Shown piece after piece: positions 32,770-41,964 of a DNA stretch of 64,000 nucleotides. The first letter of the stretch is position 1. The number at the start of each line of letters is the position of its first letter. The DNA is from a virus, in the IMG/VR virus record IMGVR_UViG_3300009184_003751, positions 1 through 64,000 of that record. One strand, written 5' to 3'. The notes beneath the pieces are model-generated. The model saw only the letters and a list, made by a program, of their open reading frames with translations. It did no database searches and was not told the DNA's origin. Position numbers and translations under genes: made by a program.

Positions 32770-35061
32770 TTAGAACTTGCCAACCACTTCGGAGAATTGA
32801 ACGCCAGTTGGTACAGCTACGAAGTTCAACTGGATGAAGTTGATCGAACGAGCTGGCTTAATATAGATATCGCCAACAAACTGGTTAGAATCAATTACCT
32901 GAGCGGTGTTATTTGTGTCGTCACAAATAACAAGGAAGTCAGTAATACCACGACGACCCTTGATAGTTCTAAGGTAAGGAGTTACAAGGTTTTTAAACTG
33001 TGCTCTAGTGAACGCATCGTTAAACTCGAATAGCGAGTACTTAGCAGCAGTCGAAATAGCCTTTTCAAGAACAATAAACAATCTGCGAACGTTAATATGA
33101 TCGAATGCAGATGGTTTTGTTTGCATTGTTTTATCACCATAAAGAACAGTTCCCTGACCAGGGAAAGTAACAACTGGGTTGATATTATTGCTGAAAAGAA
33201 TATCGCGTTCTGACTTGCGTGGATTAAATGCAAGCTTAACAAGGTTCTTAATTTGACCACGGTTGAAACCAGCTGGTGACCACCAAGCATCGTTTGTCTG
33301 GTCTGTACGAGCACATAGACCGCCGATATCGCCGTTTAGAGGGATCCAACGATATACGTCGTTATAACGATCGTACTGATACTTGTAACCAGAGTCAAGA
33401 ACTGCATAAGAAGTCGAACGAGTTGCGCTTCTCCAATTCTTAAGACTTACGGCTTCGTTACCAACGTTATTTAATACCATGCTCTTATCAGGTGAAATTA
33501 ATGCAACGCAATCCTTACGAATTTCGCAAATATTGTCGATGATGTAATTTGCAAGCTGGAAGTTAGTTACAGTTTGACCGCCTTGTGTACTAGTGCCGCC
33601 AAGTGGACGACCCTGAAGAACAAGAGAAATATCTACGTCTTCTGCAGAAGCAAACATGTCATAAGCAGCGCCGAGGATACCTAATGTTGCATTAGTTTCG
33701 TCGAGACCATCAGCACCAAGAGACATAGTTAAATTCAAAGGAGCTGTAGCAGTTGAACTTGTAAGACGAACTGCTGTATTCGAAACTGCAGTTGTGCGAT
33801 CGTTTGCCCACCAGATATATTCTGATGCATCATTGATCACAGTCTTATAATAATTTACAGTATTATCATCGTTCTTAGCATTAGTAGCTCTTGAAAGACC
33901 CTTATAAACTTCAAGAACAGTTCCTGGAGTACCAGTAAATGCGCCACCATTATCAACAACTACAACGTGCATTTCGTCCTGAGCCGAAGTATTACCGTTG
34001 TTTAACTGATAATTTGACTGACCAGGAGCAGAGTCAACAACGTTGAAGAATTCCCAATAACGGGAAATCGTGTTAGATGAATATGCAGTATGAAGTCTGT
34101 ATGGGTCTTCGAAACCGAAGCTTACAATAGTAGATGTTGCATTCGAAACAGTATTAACAGATTTAATTTGCATATACTGTAAGCCGATAGTAGAATTACC
34201 AGCTAGAATTTGGTCACCAATAGAGAAATTAGCTTCTAATGCAACACCAGCAACGTTAGCAGCACCAGAATATACTGCAGTTGCATTCGCAGAGCCGATA
34301 GTAAAATCTAAATTTGCAGTAGCATTTACATTTGATGTATACGAATTAGCATTATCGCAAACGCTGATTCTTAAAGAGTTACCGAGCTGTCCTGGGAACT
34401 TAGCAACATAATAAACGTCAGAGTCGAAACTACCATCTAATGAAGAATACTGGTTTTCGTTTTTAACGATTTGATTTATAAGGTTAGCAACGAAAGAAGT
34501 AGAATCTTTAGCAACAGCAGTATAAGAAGTTTCTGGACGACCGAAATATAGGGTTACTGTGTTACCAGAACCAGTATTCGCAGCTGTTGAAGTTGAAAGA
34601 GTAACAATGCTATGAGTTGCATTTGTAGTTATAGTAGAAACAGTTACGTTATTACCAGTGCCAACGATAGTAGCATTAGAAGTTTGTGTTACATACATAC
34701 CAGCTATAATACCAGTAGCTACGTTTGCAATTACGTATTGGTTATTTGCTACTGTTGAATTTGAAGAAGAAACAGCAGCAAAAGTTGGGGTAGCGCCGCT
34801 AGTGTTAGCTGCACGAGAAACCCAAAGACGGTTTGTATATGAAAGGAAGTTAGCAGCAGTAAAAAATGTTTCGGCGTTAAAGCTTGTTGGCTTTCCGTAT
34901 CTTGCAACAAGATTTGTTTCGCTATCGATTAAAAGTCTCTGTCCAATTGGACCCCAACGAAATACACCGCCAATAGCGCCGTCCGAAGTAGCAACTGCAG
35001 GTACAACTGTTGTAAGATCAATTTCCGAAACGTTTACGCCTGGACTTAGTTGAAATGCCAT
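32770..35061 (-). CDS. 18: Tail sheath protein (gp18)
   Basis: The 763-residue protein starts with the conserved GVNVSEIDLTTVVPAVATSDGAIGGVFRWGPIG and ends with the conserved sheath core (FNPRKSERDILFSNNINPVVTFPGQG; FVAVPTGVQFSEVVGKF). It forms the contractile sheath. It is about 100 residues longer than T4 gp18 (659). A Ser/Thr/Asn-rich stretch at about residues 95-175 looks like an inserted beta domain similar in composition to the fibre proteins. A late promoter lies at 35106-35113. Confidence 0.97.
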   Translation of the reverse strand: MAFQLSPGVNVSEIDLTTVVPAVATSDGAIGGVFRWGPIGQRLLIDSETNLVARYGKPTSFNAETFFTAANFLSYTNRLWVSRAANTSGATPTFAAVSSSNSTVANNQYVIANVATGIIAGMYVTQTSNATIVGTGNNVTVSTITTNATHSIVTLSTSTAANTGSGNTVTLYFGRPETSYTAVAKDSTSFVANLINQIVKNENQYSSLDGSFDSDVYYVAKFPGQLGNSLRISVCDNANSYTSNVNATANLDFTIGSANATAVYSGAANVAGVALEANFSIGDQILAGNSTIGLQYMQIKSVNTVSNATSTIVSFGFEDPYRLHTAYSSNTISRYWEFFNVVDSAPGQSNYQLNNGNTSAQDEMHVVVVDNGGAFTGTPGTVLEVYKGLSRATNAKNDDNTVNYYKTVINDASEYIWWANDRTTAVSNTAVRLTSSTATAPLNLTMSLGADGLDETNATLGILGAAYDMFASAEDVDISLVLQGRPLGGTSTQGGQTVTNFQLANYIIDNICEIRKDCVALISPDKSMVLNNVGNEAVSLKNWRSATRSTSYAVLDSGYKYQYDRYNDVYRWIPLNGDIGGLCARTDQTNDAWWSPAGFNRGQIKNLVKLAFNPRKSERDILFSNNINPVVTFPGQGTVLYGDKTMQTKPSAFDHINVRRLFIVLEKAISTAAKYSLFEFNDAFTRAQFKNLVTPYLRTIKGRRGITDFLVICDDTNNTAQVIDSNQFVGDIYIKPARSINFIQLNFVAVPTGVQFSEVVGKF

Positions 35062-35105
35062 TTTAATCTCTCCTTATTTGCGAGAATAGTTTAAATATTT
35101 TTTAT

Positions 35106-35113
35106 TATTTATA
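35106..35113 (-). promoter_or_regulatory. Late promoter of gene 18
   Basis: TATAAATA lies about 45 nt before the gp18 ATG, in the gap after gp17. Confidence 0.75.
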
Positions 35114-35125
35114 GAATGCTGGTGC

Positions 35126-36781
35126 TTAGAAATTTTGAGGAGAGTTCCACATCCAGCTGTCTGGCACGTATTTTTCTATGTTTTCGTCATAGTCTTCGTC
35201 GCGACGCCCATCGTCCATAAACCCAAACGGAGACATATCTTGCTCCATATCTTCTTCGGTTTTTTCTCGAAGGGACATAAGGGTATTTATGTTCGTATAG
35301 TCCTTGAAATATTGCTGCTCGGACAACCAAGCAAAAAGCACAAGACACATAACCAAGTCATCATGTTTACCTGACTCTGCCTCGTATGAAGTTCCCTTTT
35401 TAGAAAAAGTAGAAAGCTCATTGATTGTATGAAAATCGTTAATGATTAACTGGTTTTGTTCAATAAGAAGCTTCATAATCGAACAACCAACAGACTTAAC
35501 AATTTTAGTTGTTCTAATACCTTTATCTACGCTACCCCCACCGAAACCACCTGTAATCCTTTTACCAGAACGACCAGCATTTTCTGTAAACAGAACGTTT
35601 TCATAACCAAAATCATAATGAAGGGAATGTGAAACCTGCTCGCCGATATCGTTTACTTCAACCAAAACGGAAGCGTTATTATACGCCTTTGCTAATCTAT
35701 GAATAGTGTCGGCATAATCTATAGGAGCAATCGCATTATTCCTATAGACACAAACCTGATTGTAAGGCATCTGAGTTACGTCTAATAACTGGAACGCTGA
35801 ATAGTCTAATCCCTTACCTCTAGAAACGTCGCAAATCATAATGTAAACATGGTTTTGAAGAGGAGGAGCATATTGAACTAACCCCTCGCGCTCGACCATC
35901 GGAGCTTGGTGAACGAGCTCTTTAAGTTTCCAACCAGCGATAAGCGTACCAGAGCTACCAAGGAATTCACAGTTATATTCCTGATCGAACTTCTCGATAT
36001 CGAAGTTCATAGCAGCTAGAGTGTCTTGTTTCCACTTTTCATTTCGACCAGGAACATTTTGCCATAAAACTTTGATAGCTTTATATTGGTTCCTTTGTTC
36101 TACAGCATTTACCCAAATACTATAGAAATGGTTCAACCCATTAGGAGTTGAAACTAGAATAATTTTAGATTCTTGACCTGACGAAATCGTAGGATAAACC
36201 GAAGTGAAAAACTCGTCCCAGTTTTCGATAAAGGCAGATTCGTCGATGAAAAGAAGGTTGATAGAATAACCACGGATAGAATCAGTACTTGTAGCAGCAG
36301 CGATAACACGACTGTTGTTTTCAAGTTCGAATGAACCCTTATTCCATTCTTTGACGCCTTGCTGGAGCCATTTAGGAAGATGCTGGTAAGCCAACTGGAC
36401 ACGACCAAGAATTTCTCTTGCCGTGTCGCCTTTGTTAGCGAGTAAGGCTACGGTTTTATCTGGATTAAAAATAATATACCAAAGAATAAAAGCGCACGTA
36501 GTAGTTGACTTACCAGCCTGACGAGCAGTCGTCACAATATTAAAACGATTATTAGCAAAAGATTGTAACATCTCTTTTTGATAATCGTAAAGTTTGAAGT
36601 TAATCAAACCTTTATCAATACTAATAATTTTCATATATTTTTCTGTAAAATACACAACGTCCTGTGAGCATCTTACATATTCATTAACTAGATCGGGCGT
36701 CCACTCAATCGATTGGTTTTCTCGTTTGAGGTTTGCGTTTCCGTTGTACCCTTTAAGGTTATTAAACTGCTGATCCACCAT
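35126..36781 (-). CDS. 17: Terminase large subunit (gp17)
   Basis: The 551-residue packaging motor has Walker A TTARQAGKSTT (about residue 85-95), Walker B INLLFIDESAF, coupling motif LVSTPNG and an RNase H-like nuclease domain beginning MICDVSRGKGLDYSAF with later acidic residues (VEVNDIGEQ; KHDDLVMCLVL). It cuts concatemers and pumps DNA through gp20. Length is a little under T4 (610). Confidence 0.98.
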   Translation of the reverse strand: MVDQQFNNLKGYNGNANLKRENQSIEWTPDLVNEYVRCSQDVVYFTEKYMKIISIDKGLINFKLYDYQKEMLQSFANNRFNIVTTARQAGKSTTTCAFILWYIIFNPDKTVALLANKGDTAREILGRVQLAYQHLPKWLQQGVKEWNKGSFELENNSRVIAAATSTDSIRGYSINLLFIDESAFIENWDEFFTSVYPTISSGQESKIILVSTPNGLNHFYSIWVNAVEQRNQYKAIKVLWQNVPGRNEKWKQDTLAAMNFDIEKFDQEYNCEFLGSSGTLIAGWKLKELVHQAPMVEREGLVQYAPPLQNHVYIMICDVSRGKGLDYSAFQLLDVTQMPYNQVCVYRNNAIAPIDYADTIHRLAKAYNNASVLVEVNDIGEQVSHSLHYDFGYENVLFTENAGRSGKRITGGFGGGSVDKGIRTTKIVKSVGCSIMKLLIEQNQLIINDFHTINELSTFSKKGTSYEAESGKHDDLVMCLVLFAWLSEQQYFKDYTNINTLMSLREKTEEDMEQDMSPFGFMDDGRRDEDYDENIEKYVPDSWMWNSPQNF

Positions 36782-37190
36782 TTTTCATATTCTCAATTAC
36801 TTTTTGAAGTTCTGCAGTCGAGCCAACAAACAAATTATTATTAATTGTTTTGGCATGCTCGTTCGTAGGAGCATCTACAGCACTAATTTCACGAATTTTA
36901 GTTTGAAGTTCGAGCAGGTCTTTATTAGCCTGGAGCATAGTGTCCATAAGTTTAGCTAAAACTTCGAATGCTCTTGGGTTTTGAGACTGATCGGCAATTT
37001 GAGCCAAATTATATAAAGCTTCTTGACCGTTTTGTATAACTTCATAAACGTTTGATCTAGCAGCTTCGAAATCGTTTCTCGCGCTATCGTTATGAGCTTC
37101 AGCCATTATAGTTGCAACTGCTGTAGAATTAGTTTGTGTTTCTAAACCTAAAGCTTTGCCAATCGGATCATTATCTGAATTGTCTGTCAT
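36762..37190 (-). CDS. 16: Terminase small subunit (gp16)
   Basis: The 142-residue helical protein is upstream of and overlaps gp17 by 20 nt, as expected for gene 16. The middle (YEVIQNGQEALYNLAQIADQSQNPRAFEVLAKLMDTMLQANKDL) matches the gp16 coiled-coil core. It recognises DNA and stimulates gp17 ATPase. Confidence 0.9.
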   Translation of the reverse strand: MTDNSDNDPIGKALGLETQTNSTAVATIMAEAHNDSARNDFEAARSNVYEVIQNGQEALYNLAQIADQSQNPRAFEVLAKLMDTMLQANKDLLELQTKIREISAVDAPTNEHAKTINNNLFVGSTAELQKVIENMKNGGSAV

Positions 37191-38050
37191 TCTATCTCAT
37201 CTTCGTTGTAAACTTGAGTTATAAACCCATAGTCATCACTTATTTCGATTTCAGCATATGGGACAGAACCTGTATTCGAATTAGGACCGCCAAAATAATT
37301 TACAGGTAACCCATTAGCAGTTAATCCTGGTTGAACCGTTACACGTTCAGAAACAGGAAGTTCTCCCTTGACGCTCGATATTTTACCATCTTCAACATTA
37401 GATAGATAAAAGTTCGTTTCGACAAATTTAATAATTCCAGCTTTTTTAACTGGACCGTATATATAGCCTTTAAGAGTAAAGTCTAATGTCCAAATGATAG
37501 CTCGTCTCTTTTGAAACTGGCCGTCATAATTATCGCTGTATGATATATTATTTAATATGATTGGAATATCCATAACAACTTCAACTTCTGGAATTAAGTT
37601 TACTGTTGTTGTCCAATCAGGAGTAAAATAAGGAAGTATTTGTTCAATAATTTTAGTTCCATCTTCTGCATTTTTAGCATAGATGTAAACCTTAAATTCG
37701 ATATTATAAGGAACAGGGTTATACTGATATTTGAATTTATTAACATCATCAGCATTTTTTACTGAAATTTTATTGATGGTTGGAAGTTTTCTTGAACCAT
37801 CATATGTCATTTTTCCCATTTCAAAAGAAATAAGAGGCAACGGCGCTGTTGCTGTTGGGCGGTCGATAGCAGGATCCTGCGTAACTCGAGCAAGCATCTT
37901 ATCTTTTGGGGCGTAAGTTACAGGAACTTTAAGGAGAGCTGTTACATTACCGTCTTTATCGGTTCTTGTAATACGAATATTATTGACGAGTGTTCCCATC
38001 AAAATAACATATTTGCGGATAAGGCTAAAATAAAACGGTTGACCAAACAT
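37187..38050 (-). CDS. 15: Tail sheath stabiliser/completion protein (gp15)
   Basis: The 287-residue protein begins MFGQPFYFSLIRKYVILMGTLVNNIRITR, like T4 gp15 (MFGYFYNSSFRRYATLMG...). It also shares KVPVTYAPKDKML, IIEQILPYFTPDWTTTVN and RRAIIWTLDFTLKGYIYGP. It caps the tail and joins it to the head. Confidence 0.95.
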   Translation of the reverse strand: MFGQPFYFSLIRKYVILMGTLVNNIRITRTDKDGNVTALLKVPVTYAPKDKMLARVTQDPAIDRPTATAPLPLISFEMGKMTYDGSRKLPTINKISVKNADDVNKFKYQYNPVPYNIEFKVYIYAKNAEDGTKIIEQILPYFTPDWTTTVNLIPEVEVVMDIPIILNNISYSDNYDGQFQKRRAIIWTLDFTLKGYIYGPVKKAGIIKFVETNFYLSNVEDGKISSVKGELPVSERVTVQPGLTANGLPVNYFGGPNSNTGSVPYAEIEISDDYGFITQVYNEDEIE

Positions 38051-38772
38051 TAAATTGTTCTTTCGCTAAATGGGTCAAATGCCGTGAAATCGACAAATAG
38101 ATCTGACTCTGTTTGTATTTCGTCGTTATCTGCAGCCGCAATAAGATCGTTCAATGACGAACCTTCGAGAGTAAGGTAATCGCTATCTTCTGTTAGGATG
38201 TTATCGCCTTCTTCTGAAATAACAGTCCAATCGAGAATATTAGTGCTGAACTTTTTTTGAAGGACGTCTATTTCTGGTATACCAGTATTCATAGTTTCGC
38301 CAGAATACTCAAACAACTCACAAGTCATTTCCCAAGTTTGTAATGCACCTAATTGATAGAACATCTCAAACTTGTTAACATACTTAATTTGAAAACATTT
38401 ATTATTAAGCGGAAAGAAAATAAGGTCACCTTCGTTTGGTCTAACCTTAGTCGTGTAGTTTCCAACGTCTTCATTAAAACGTCTTTGAGCAACAGAAAAG
38501 ATAACTTGGTCACGAATTTCAAGACCAAACTTAGACATAAAATTGCCGTCGCCAGCAAACCCATCAACAGATTTAATGTAAATTTCAATAGGGTAAGCGT
38601 TTTCATAACTTGACTGATCGTCAGCGCCATAAACGTCATCGTAATTGTTTAACTTACGAGGAATGTAAAACATATCTTCACCATAGATGCGAATAGCCTC
38701 TATGATTAAATTTTCAAGTAAAAGTTGTTCTTGAGAAGCTTGAAAATTATTGAAGAAAAAATTAGTTGCCAT
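38050..38772 (-). CDS. 14: Neck protein (gp14)
   Basis: The 240-residue protein starts MATNFFFNNFQASQEQLLLENLIIEAIRIYGEDMFYIPR, a strong gp14 feature, and has GDLIFFPLNNKCFQIKYVNKFEMFYQLG and QTWEMTCELFEYSGE. It forms part of the neck between head and tail. It lies between 13 and 15 with overlapping ends. Confidence 0.95.
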   Translation of the reverse strand: MATNFFFNNFQASQEQLLLENLIIEAIRIYGEDMFYIPRKLNNYDDVYGADDQSSYENAYPIEIYIKSVDGFAGDGNFMSKFGLEIRDQVIFSVAQRRFNEDVGNYTTKVRPNEGDLIFFPLNNKCFQIKYVNKFEMFYQLGALQTWEMTCELFEYSGETMNTGIPEIDVLQKKFSTNILDWTVISEEGDNILTEDSDYLTLEGSSLNDLIAAADNDEIQTESDLFVDFTAFDPFSERTI

Positions 38773-39512
38773 TAGCCTATCATGTCCGTAACTGGAAGTG
38801 AATAGCTATAAACCATTTCTTTTTCTAATTCTTCTCTTTCTTTTGTAGCTTCGTTATAAATTTGCTGACCATTGAAAGTTAAGCCTCCAGGCATTTTCAT
38901 ACCTTCGAACTTTTTTAAGTTTGTTCCCCACTGCTGTTTAATTAAGCAAGCGGTATAACGTAGCAACCAACGATCCGACCAAGCATCTGTATATGTTGTA
39001 GGATCAAGAACTTCATAAGCTTCTACAATTAAATAATTACCTGTTTCTAATCTTTCCCAATCCATATCTAGATATAATTTGTTAACGTGACGATTATATC
39101 TCAATGGTTGCTGACCAACAAGCATCTGTTCAAGAAATTGAATATGGTTCATGGCCATATAGTATGGTACCATCGAAACAGATGTAAGGGTATAAAGATC
39201 GTTCAATGCGATCTGATAGCGGATATTAAAAAGGTTATTTGTATTGAGAGCATTTCCGATAGGGAAAATATTAACAGCGCCAATAATGTTTTCTGGTAAA
39301 GTTATATATTTGTTAGTTTTATCTGTATCAGTTACTAAATGTTTATAATATATTTTCGACGAGCCGTCAAAGTGATAATCCCAAAAATAACGTAGAGCTT
39401 CGTCAATACGATCTTCTACTTGATCGTCATCAACGTTAATTTCGATAACTGGTTTACCTAAACGACGTAAGCAATTTTCTTTAAAGTCGGCTCTAGTTGT
39501 TGGCGTTGCCAT
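38772..39512 (-). CDS. 13: Neck protein (gp13)
   Basis: The 246-residue protein starts with TRADFKENCLRRLGKPVIEINVDDDQVEDRIDEALRYFWDYHFDG, the gp13 hallmark, and contains LYLDMDWERLETGNYLIVEAYEVLDPTTYTD. It closes the filled head and binds gp14. It is the rightmost core neck gene; a weak late box (AATAAATAA) precedes it. Confidence 0.95.
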   Translation of the reverse strand: MATPTTRADFKENCLRRLGKPVIEINVDDDQVEDRIDEALRYFWDYHFDGSSKIYYKHLVTDTDKTNKYITLPENIIGAVNIFPIGNALNTNNLFNIRYQIALNDLYTLTSVSMVPYYMAMNHIQFLEQMLVGQQPLRYNRHVNKLYLDMDWERLETGNYLIVEAYEVLDPTTYTDAWSDRWLLRYTACLIKQQWGTNLKKFEGMKMPGGLTFNGQQIYNEATKEREELEKEMVYSYSLPVTDMIG

Positions 39513-39540
39513 TTTATAATCCTTAAAACGTTTTTATTAT

Positions 39541-39690
39541 TTATTCAGGTATCTCGACCCAATTTTTAATGGATTCGTCCCAATGATAAGTTTTACCGTC
39601 AGTAGGATATGGAACTGGGGGGTCCCATGCACCGTTTACGAAAATCCAGCTATCATATGGTTTTGGAACACTAGCCTGGGAAACTGCCAT
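39541..39690 (-). CDS. Small Trp/Pro-rich protein (49 aa)
   Basis: The ATG at 39690 opens MAVSQASVPKPYDSWIFVNG..., ending WDESIKNWVEIPE. Short proteins with this W-xxP plan occur beside T4-like fibre and neck genes in other marine phages, as I recall. A GGACC stretch and a late promoter (39725-39732) precede it. The function is unknown. Confidence 0.7.
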   Translation of the reverse strand: MAVSQASVPKPYDSWIFVNGAWDPPVPYPTDGKTYHWDESIKNWVEIPE

Positions 39691-39701
39691 TTTATGGTCC
39701 T

Positions 39702-39709
39702 TATAAATA
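39702..39709 (+). promoter_or_regulatory. Late promoter on plus strand
   Basis: TATAAATA points right towards the three-gene plus-strand island. It faces the minus-strand late box at 39725 with only 15 nt between. Confidence 0.65.
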
Positions 39710-39724
39710 TATATGATTTTTTAG

Positions 39725-39732
39725 TATTTATA
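39725..39732 (-). promoter_or_regulatory. Late promoter on minus strand
   Basis: TATAAATA points left towards the 49-aa gene and neck genes. Its transcript start should fall between the two opposed boxes. Confidence 0.65.
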
Positions 39733-39747
39733 AAACTAGGAAGCTGT

Positions 39748-40239
39748 ATGAATTTTGATTTTCTTTACAATAAACGTTTTTTACAAGCTCGAAACGCCAA
39801 AAAATCCTATTTTTTCGATTCTATTGATATACCTGTTTTATCTTGGGAAACAGTTTTAGAAGAACTCGAAACCCATATAACTGGTGGGCTAGATTACGAG
39901 AGCAAAAACAACTTAAGGTTTATTTTGTTCGAAATGCGTAATAAAACCGTTTCGCAGTTCGTAAAACAATACTCAAAACTAGACCCGAAATTACACTGTG
40001 GTGCTCATTGTTATGTAAACCTGATGTCTAAGTCGGGGGAAAACGGAAGGCATAAAGACCCAGCCGATGTTTTATTTTGGCAAGTTGTTGGTTCTACACA
40101 ATGGTCTATAGAAGACGATAATATAAAAACATATATACTAGAGCCAGGTAAAGCTGTATATGTTCCAGCTGGAATGTATCATAGCGTTACTTCATTATCC
40201 CCTCGTGCTGGCATTTCTTTTGGATTAGATTATGAGTAA
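39748..40239 (+). CDS. JmjC/cupin-like dioxygenase
   Basis: The 163-residue protein starts MNFDFLYNKRFLQARNAKK; AGGA lies 6 nt before the ATG at 39748, preferred over the upstream ATG at 39583. It has a cupin core with His-X-Asp (GRHKDPADVLFWQV), the metal-site His in PAGMYHSV, and a C-terminal strand (RAGISFGLDYE). JmjC-type cupins are Fe(II)/2OG hydroxylases. It is the first gene of the plus-strand island. The substrate is unknown. Confidence 0.7.
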   Translation: MNFDFLYNKRFLQARNAKKSYFFDSIDIPVLSWETVLEELETHITGGLDYESKNNLRFILFEMRNKTVSQFVKQYSKLDPKLHCGAHCYVNLMSKSGENGRHKDPADVLFWQVVGSTQWSIEDDNIKTYILEPGKAVYVPAGMYHSVTSLSPRAGISFGLDYE

Positions 40240-40747
40240 TATGTTTCATAAAATATTTACGCTCGAAAACCACAACGAGCTAAAACCTAAAATCATAAAA
40301 TCAATTAAAGAGTTTTCAGCGAAATCTTTAACCAACTCGACAGATTCTATAACTAGAACTGATTGGAATATACCTGAAAACGTTCCAAGACCGTATTTCG
40401 ATTATATCAAACCTTTTATCGAAAACGAGTATATGGATTATGTAAGATACCTTGGTGGAAAAAGCGCAGAGATTCATAACTTATGGTTTCAGCAATATTA
40501 TAAAACAGACACCCATACAACGCACTGCCATCCAGGTTCTCATTTCAGTAACATCTATTATGTAGAACTTCCTCATAAGTTTCAACGAACGGAGTTTTAT
40601 AATCCGTTTGAAAAAACATTTTTTCAATTTAATGCCGAAGAGGGAGATATATTAACTTTCCCTGCTTACTACGCTCACAGGTCGCCAGTAAATAATAGCG
40701 ACGATAGGAAAACTGTTGTTGTTTTCAATAGTTCGATAGAGGTTTAA
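40232..40747 (+). CDS. 2OG-Fe(II) oxygenase-like protein
   Basis: The 171-residue protein has THCHPGSHFSNIYYVELP, probably the first metal ligands. Later come EGDILTFPAYYAHRSPV with the distal His and RKTVVVFNSSI with a basic residue for 2OG. It overlaps the previous gene by 8 nt. This is a phage hydroxylase-like protein of unknown substrate. Confidence 0.7.
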   Translation: MSNMFHKIFTLENHNELKPKIIKSIKEFSAKSLTNSTDSITRTDWNIPENVPRPYFDYIKPFIENEYMDYVRYLGGKSAEIHNLWFQQYYKTDTHTTHCHPGSHFSNIYYVELPHKFQRTEFYNPFEKTFFQFNAEEGDILTFPAYYAHRSPVNNSDDRKTVVVFNSSIEV

Positions 40748-40748
40748 T

Positions 40749-41381
40749 ATGAACGTTGTTGGTCTATTTCCTACGCCATTTTATGTTGAAAATATAGAAC
40801 AAAAATTAGACATGAAAGAGATCGATCTATTAGTCGAGCTTTCAACTCAAAAAGAAAACCTTATAGAAAATATAGGAAACGGTAATTCTTTTTATAAAGA
40901 TACTAAAATATTGAAATCGTTACCAAACCTTAACTTAGAACTAACAAAAAAAGTTAATGAGTTTCTCTCAAACATTTTTGGCGAACATAATTCTAAATTA
41001 ACAATAACTCAATCTTGGTTGAATATAAACCCTACAGATACGTATCATCATATGCATTCCCATAAGAATAGCATAGTAAGTGGAGTTTTATATATCGAAT
41101 GCGATGAAAATAGCGGAGCTTTCAAATTATATAAACCAGAAGCTTTGTGTCGAAACGTAGGAGGGATTATAAACGAACATAATCCATTTACATATGATTT
41201 TGTAAAGTTCGTCCCTAATAAATTTGATCTTTATTTATTTCCAAGTAACTTGAAGCATTCGGTTGATACTAACAAATCAACTACAAGTAGACTTTCGCTA
41301 GCGTTTAATACGTTTTATATCGGAGAAGTTGATTCAGTATACGATTCTTTATCGCAGCTTACTATTACTGAATGTTCATAA
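40749..41381 (+). CDS. 2OG-Fe(II) oxygenase (Oxy_5-like)
   Basis: The 210-residue protein starts MNVVGLFPTPFYVENIE, a typical opening of the phage 2OG-FeII_Oxy_5 family. It contains SWLNINPTDTYHHMHSHKNSIVSGVLYI (His-X-His ligands), FDLYLFPSNLKHSVDTN (distal His) and SRLSLAFN. The family is common in marine T4-like phages with unknown targets. Its 3' end overlaps the next, convergent gene by 17 nt. Confidence 0.8.
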   Translation: MNVVGLFPTPFYVENIEQKLDMKEIDLLVELSTQKENLIENIGNGNSFYKDTKILKSLPNLNLELTKKVNEFLSNIFGEHNSKLTITQSWLNINPTDTYHHMHSHKNSIVSGVLYIECDENSGAFKLYKPEALCRNVGGIINEHNPFTYDFVKFVPNKFDLYLFPSNLKHSVDTNKSTTSRLSLAFNTFYIGEVDSVYDSLSQLTITECS

Positions 41382-41964
41382 ACTGACTTAAACAGTAACG
41401 ACCGTTTCCTTTGTAACCGCAGTATTCGGGATCCATTTTAACTTCCGTAACTTCGTGTTTTACATGAGAAGGAAACATAATCATCATATTGTTTTCTATT
41501 TCAACAGTTTCGTTATATTTCGTAAAAATAAGGTTACCACCAGTGAACTTTTTAGGCTCTTTAAACACCCATTGAAGCGCCGTTATAGAAGCTACATCTC
41601 TGTGTGATTTGTAATAACCACTATTTTCATAATAACTTAATAACGTAGAATCATTATTAATCATAAAAATGTTTTCATACATTTCATGTAAGTTGCTATA
41701 GAGTTTAAAAATATCTGCAGAAAATGTTTTTCTATTTATTTTTAAAATATTAGAAAAAGATCTATCGCAATAAACTTCGTCAATAAAAACACCATGATTG
41801 TGTTTCATATCAATTTTCTGTTGACCAGTTTTTTGAGGAGGTTGTAGCTTATTTTGGTAAGTTAAGAAATCTAACTCTTGCCATATTAATTTAAGCTCTT
41901 CTTCTGTATAATAATTTTTAATTTTCAAATATGGAAATGATTTTTTATCGTTACATACGTCCAT
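41365..41964 (-). CDS. 2OG-Fe(II) oxygenase (prolyl-hydroxylase-like)
   Basis: The 199-residue protein has the P4H-type core: YYKSHRDVASITALQWV (His-X-Asp), FTGGNLIF, MMIMFPSHVKHEVTEV (distal His) and NGRYCLSQF (2OG Arg). It lies tail to tail with the plus-strand oxygenase and next to fibre genes. Hydroxylation of fibre or host proteins is possible but not shown. Confidence 0.8.
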   Translation of the reverse strand: MDVCNDKKSFPYLKIKNYYTEEELKLIWQELDFLTYQNKLQPPQKTGQQKIDMKHNHGVFIDEVYCDRSFSNILKINRKTFSADIFKLYSNLHEMYENIFMINNDSTLLSYYENSGYYKSHRDVASITALQWVFKEPKKFTGGNLIFTKYNETVEIENNMMIMFPSHVKHEVTEVKMDPEYCGYKGNGRYCLSQFMNIQ

